Shown: piece after piece, positions 61,376-64,000 of the stretch
Layout: each line of letters opens with the position of its first letter
How positions within the stretch are numbered: the first letter of the stretch is position 1
Source: Liolophura sinensis
Lineage: Eukaryota > Mollusca > Polyplacophora > Chitonida > Chitonidae
Reading direction: 5' to 3'
DNA: 64,000 nt
Assembly (NCBI RefSeq): GCF_032854445.1
Contig: NC_088295.1
Span: 67,857,058-67,921,057, forward strand
Notes under the pieces: model-generated
Told to the model about the DNA's origin: nothing
The model's input: the letters and a program-made list of their open reading frames with translations, nothing else
Database searches by the model: none
Program-made: the position numbers and the translations under genes

Positions 61376-62216
61376 GCTGTCAAAGGTTGACTCTTGTTAT
61401 GATTTAGCTTTCTGACATGAAAACGCACATGGCTGTGTGGAGTACCGCCATATTTAGTACAGCGACAACATCCAGAAGATTTCTAACTTAAGGGGAGAAT
61501 ACTCGTAATTCCAGCCCTCGCCAGCCTTCAAAACGTTAAAGAGCTACTACAGTGTGAAGACCTGAATCTATTAAATGGACGGTTAAATGATAAGGATTGA
61601 GATAGTCCGAATTGCTTTCCTAAATTATTAAAAAATAGCAATGTATTAAAACCGCTGTCACTAGTTTCGGAGGATATTACGGAAACAAAAGTTTTCAGTC
61701 GTTTCCAATTTTGCCTGGTGTGACCTACGTGATGCAAGAACGCCTGGCGTAACTTGAGGACTATTCACTTAAACGAGTTAAATAGTGTTATTCGCCGTAA
61801 ATCTTTTTGAACCCTGTTGTTAGCTCTTTTCCCTTTGGTATCCTTCGTATCATTTTAATATTTCCGCGTAGCTCCTCTTAGGACTGAAGTTGCTCTTTAA
61901 AAGGTGGACAGAGAGTCAGTTTTAGTCAAGAGAATAACGTCTACTTTAGCTAAAGCTGAAGATGTCAAATTATGTAACTAAAACCACCATTAGCCTAGGC
62001 ACGAATACCAACATTAGCTGAGAACACCACCTAAAACGAGAATATAACGAGAAAATACTCAAACGGAGATATAACAATAACAATCAATATATAACAATAA
62101 AAACATGATACCGGTACATAAAGCACGTATACATATATAGGCCTATACATATAGATTAACTTCTTAATTGTGTTATCCACTTAATTCACTTTCTTTCTTT
62201 CTTTTTTTCTCAGTTG
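61376..62216. other. UTP20 upstream flank
   Basis: 5' leader and promoter territory of UTP20. Apart from the YY1-like motif and its short upstream frame, I see no gene on either strand. Confidence 0.5.
61445..61451 (-). promoter_or_regulatory. YY1-like ATGGCGG element upstream of UTP20
   Basis: The minus strand reads AAATATGGCGGTAC about 70 bases before the UTP20 ATG. AA-ATGGCGG is the YY1 core often found near the start sites of TATA-less ribosome-biogenesis genes. The same ATG opens a 15-codon upstream frame ending in TAA before the UTP20 start. Confidence 0.35.
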
Positions 62217-63651
<1,435 letters not shown>

Positions 63652-63935
63652 AGAGGCTATACCCGAGATTTGTGGCCAAAAATCCATACTCGCCAATGAA
63701 ATTAAATTTTCAGTACTTGCCATAGGGAGCAGCTAAAATTTTTCACTTTCGGCAAATATCAAACTAATATACCTGTACTATTTTATATGTGGCGTTCTAA
63801 GGTTAAAAAAAGTTTCGAAGCACGGCGAGGTTGACGTTATATGAAAAGTAATTATCTGGGCTGATCGAAAATAACCAGCAGAAACTGGGTTGTATTTGCG
63901 CTCATCAAGCGCTAAACATGTCCGGTATAGCCTCT
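63652..63935. mobile_element. possible MITE in the right flank
   Basis: AGAGGCTATACCCGA at the left and TCCGGTATAGCCTCT at the right form a 15-bp inverted repeat with one mismatch around about 250 noncoding bases. Confidence 0.5.
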
Positions 63936-64000
63936 GCAGAGTGTAGGATGAAGCTGTATGTATTTGTATACAGGCCTTTAGATACACTTGAGCTTGCTTT

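Overview
The window is eukaryotic, animal nuclear DNA. It is AT-rich, its one gene has dozens of short exons with GT-AG introns, and it is strewn with tRNA-derived SINEs, short inverted-repeat DNA elements, minisatellites and (TA)n tracts. The dominant SINE has a tRNA-like head, a conserved body and an AAATAAATAAA tail. It resembles SINEs I associate with bivalves, gastropods and other lophotrochozoans, so a mollusc or brachiopod-like invertebrate is the best guess. The species cannot be fixed from the sequence alone.

One gene fills three quarters of the window: a complete UTP20 (DRIM) orthologue on the minus strand, from the start codon at 61375 to the stop at 13028. I placed 64 coding exons by splice sites, by phase and by similarity to the family as I remember it. 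Every junction is GT-AG, every phase closes, and the joined frame is 8154 nt, 2717 residues plus stop (human about 2785). UTP20 is a giant HEAT-repeat scaffold of the nucleolar small-subunit processome, needed for 18S rRNA maturation.

Region 1-12.8 kb lies downstream of UTP20. It holds repeats (SINE copies, a 26-bp minisatellite, a purine-rich minisatellite, a 34-bp perfect palindrome next to a second SINE family) and three weak minus-strand exon candidates, one Cys-rich, that may belong to a neighbouring gene. Region 13-61.4 kb is UTP20 with its repeat-laden introns. Region 61.4-64 kb is upstream flank with a YY1-like promoter motif, a long (TA)n tract and a probable short inverted-repeat transposon; I see no convincing gene there.

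The most unusual feature is that UTP20 exon edges have been copied into their own introns. The 3' part of exon 44 is repeated as a 106-bp array (13 units plus one decayed copy, about 1.5 kb), and the unit junction itself recreates a strong GTAAGT 5' splice site in every copy. The donor edge of exon 6 is present three times in all, and the acceptor edge of exon 55 has three further copies upstream. A possible internal first exon (strong Kozak ATG followed by GTAAGT, in the correct phase for exon 4, with an NRF1-like motif upstream) lies at about 60.2 kb. SINEs inside the gene are mostly in the sense orientation (about 14 to 4) despite carrying AATAAA-rich tails.
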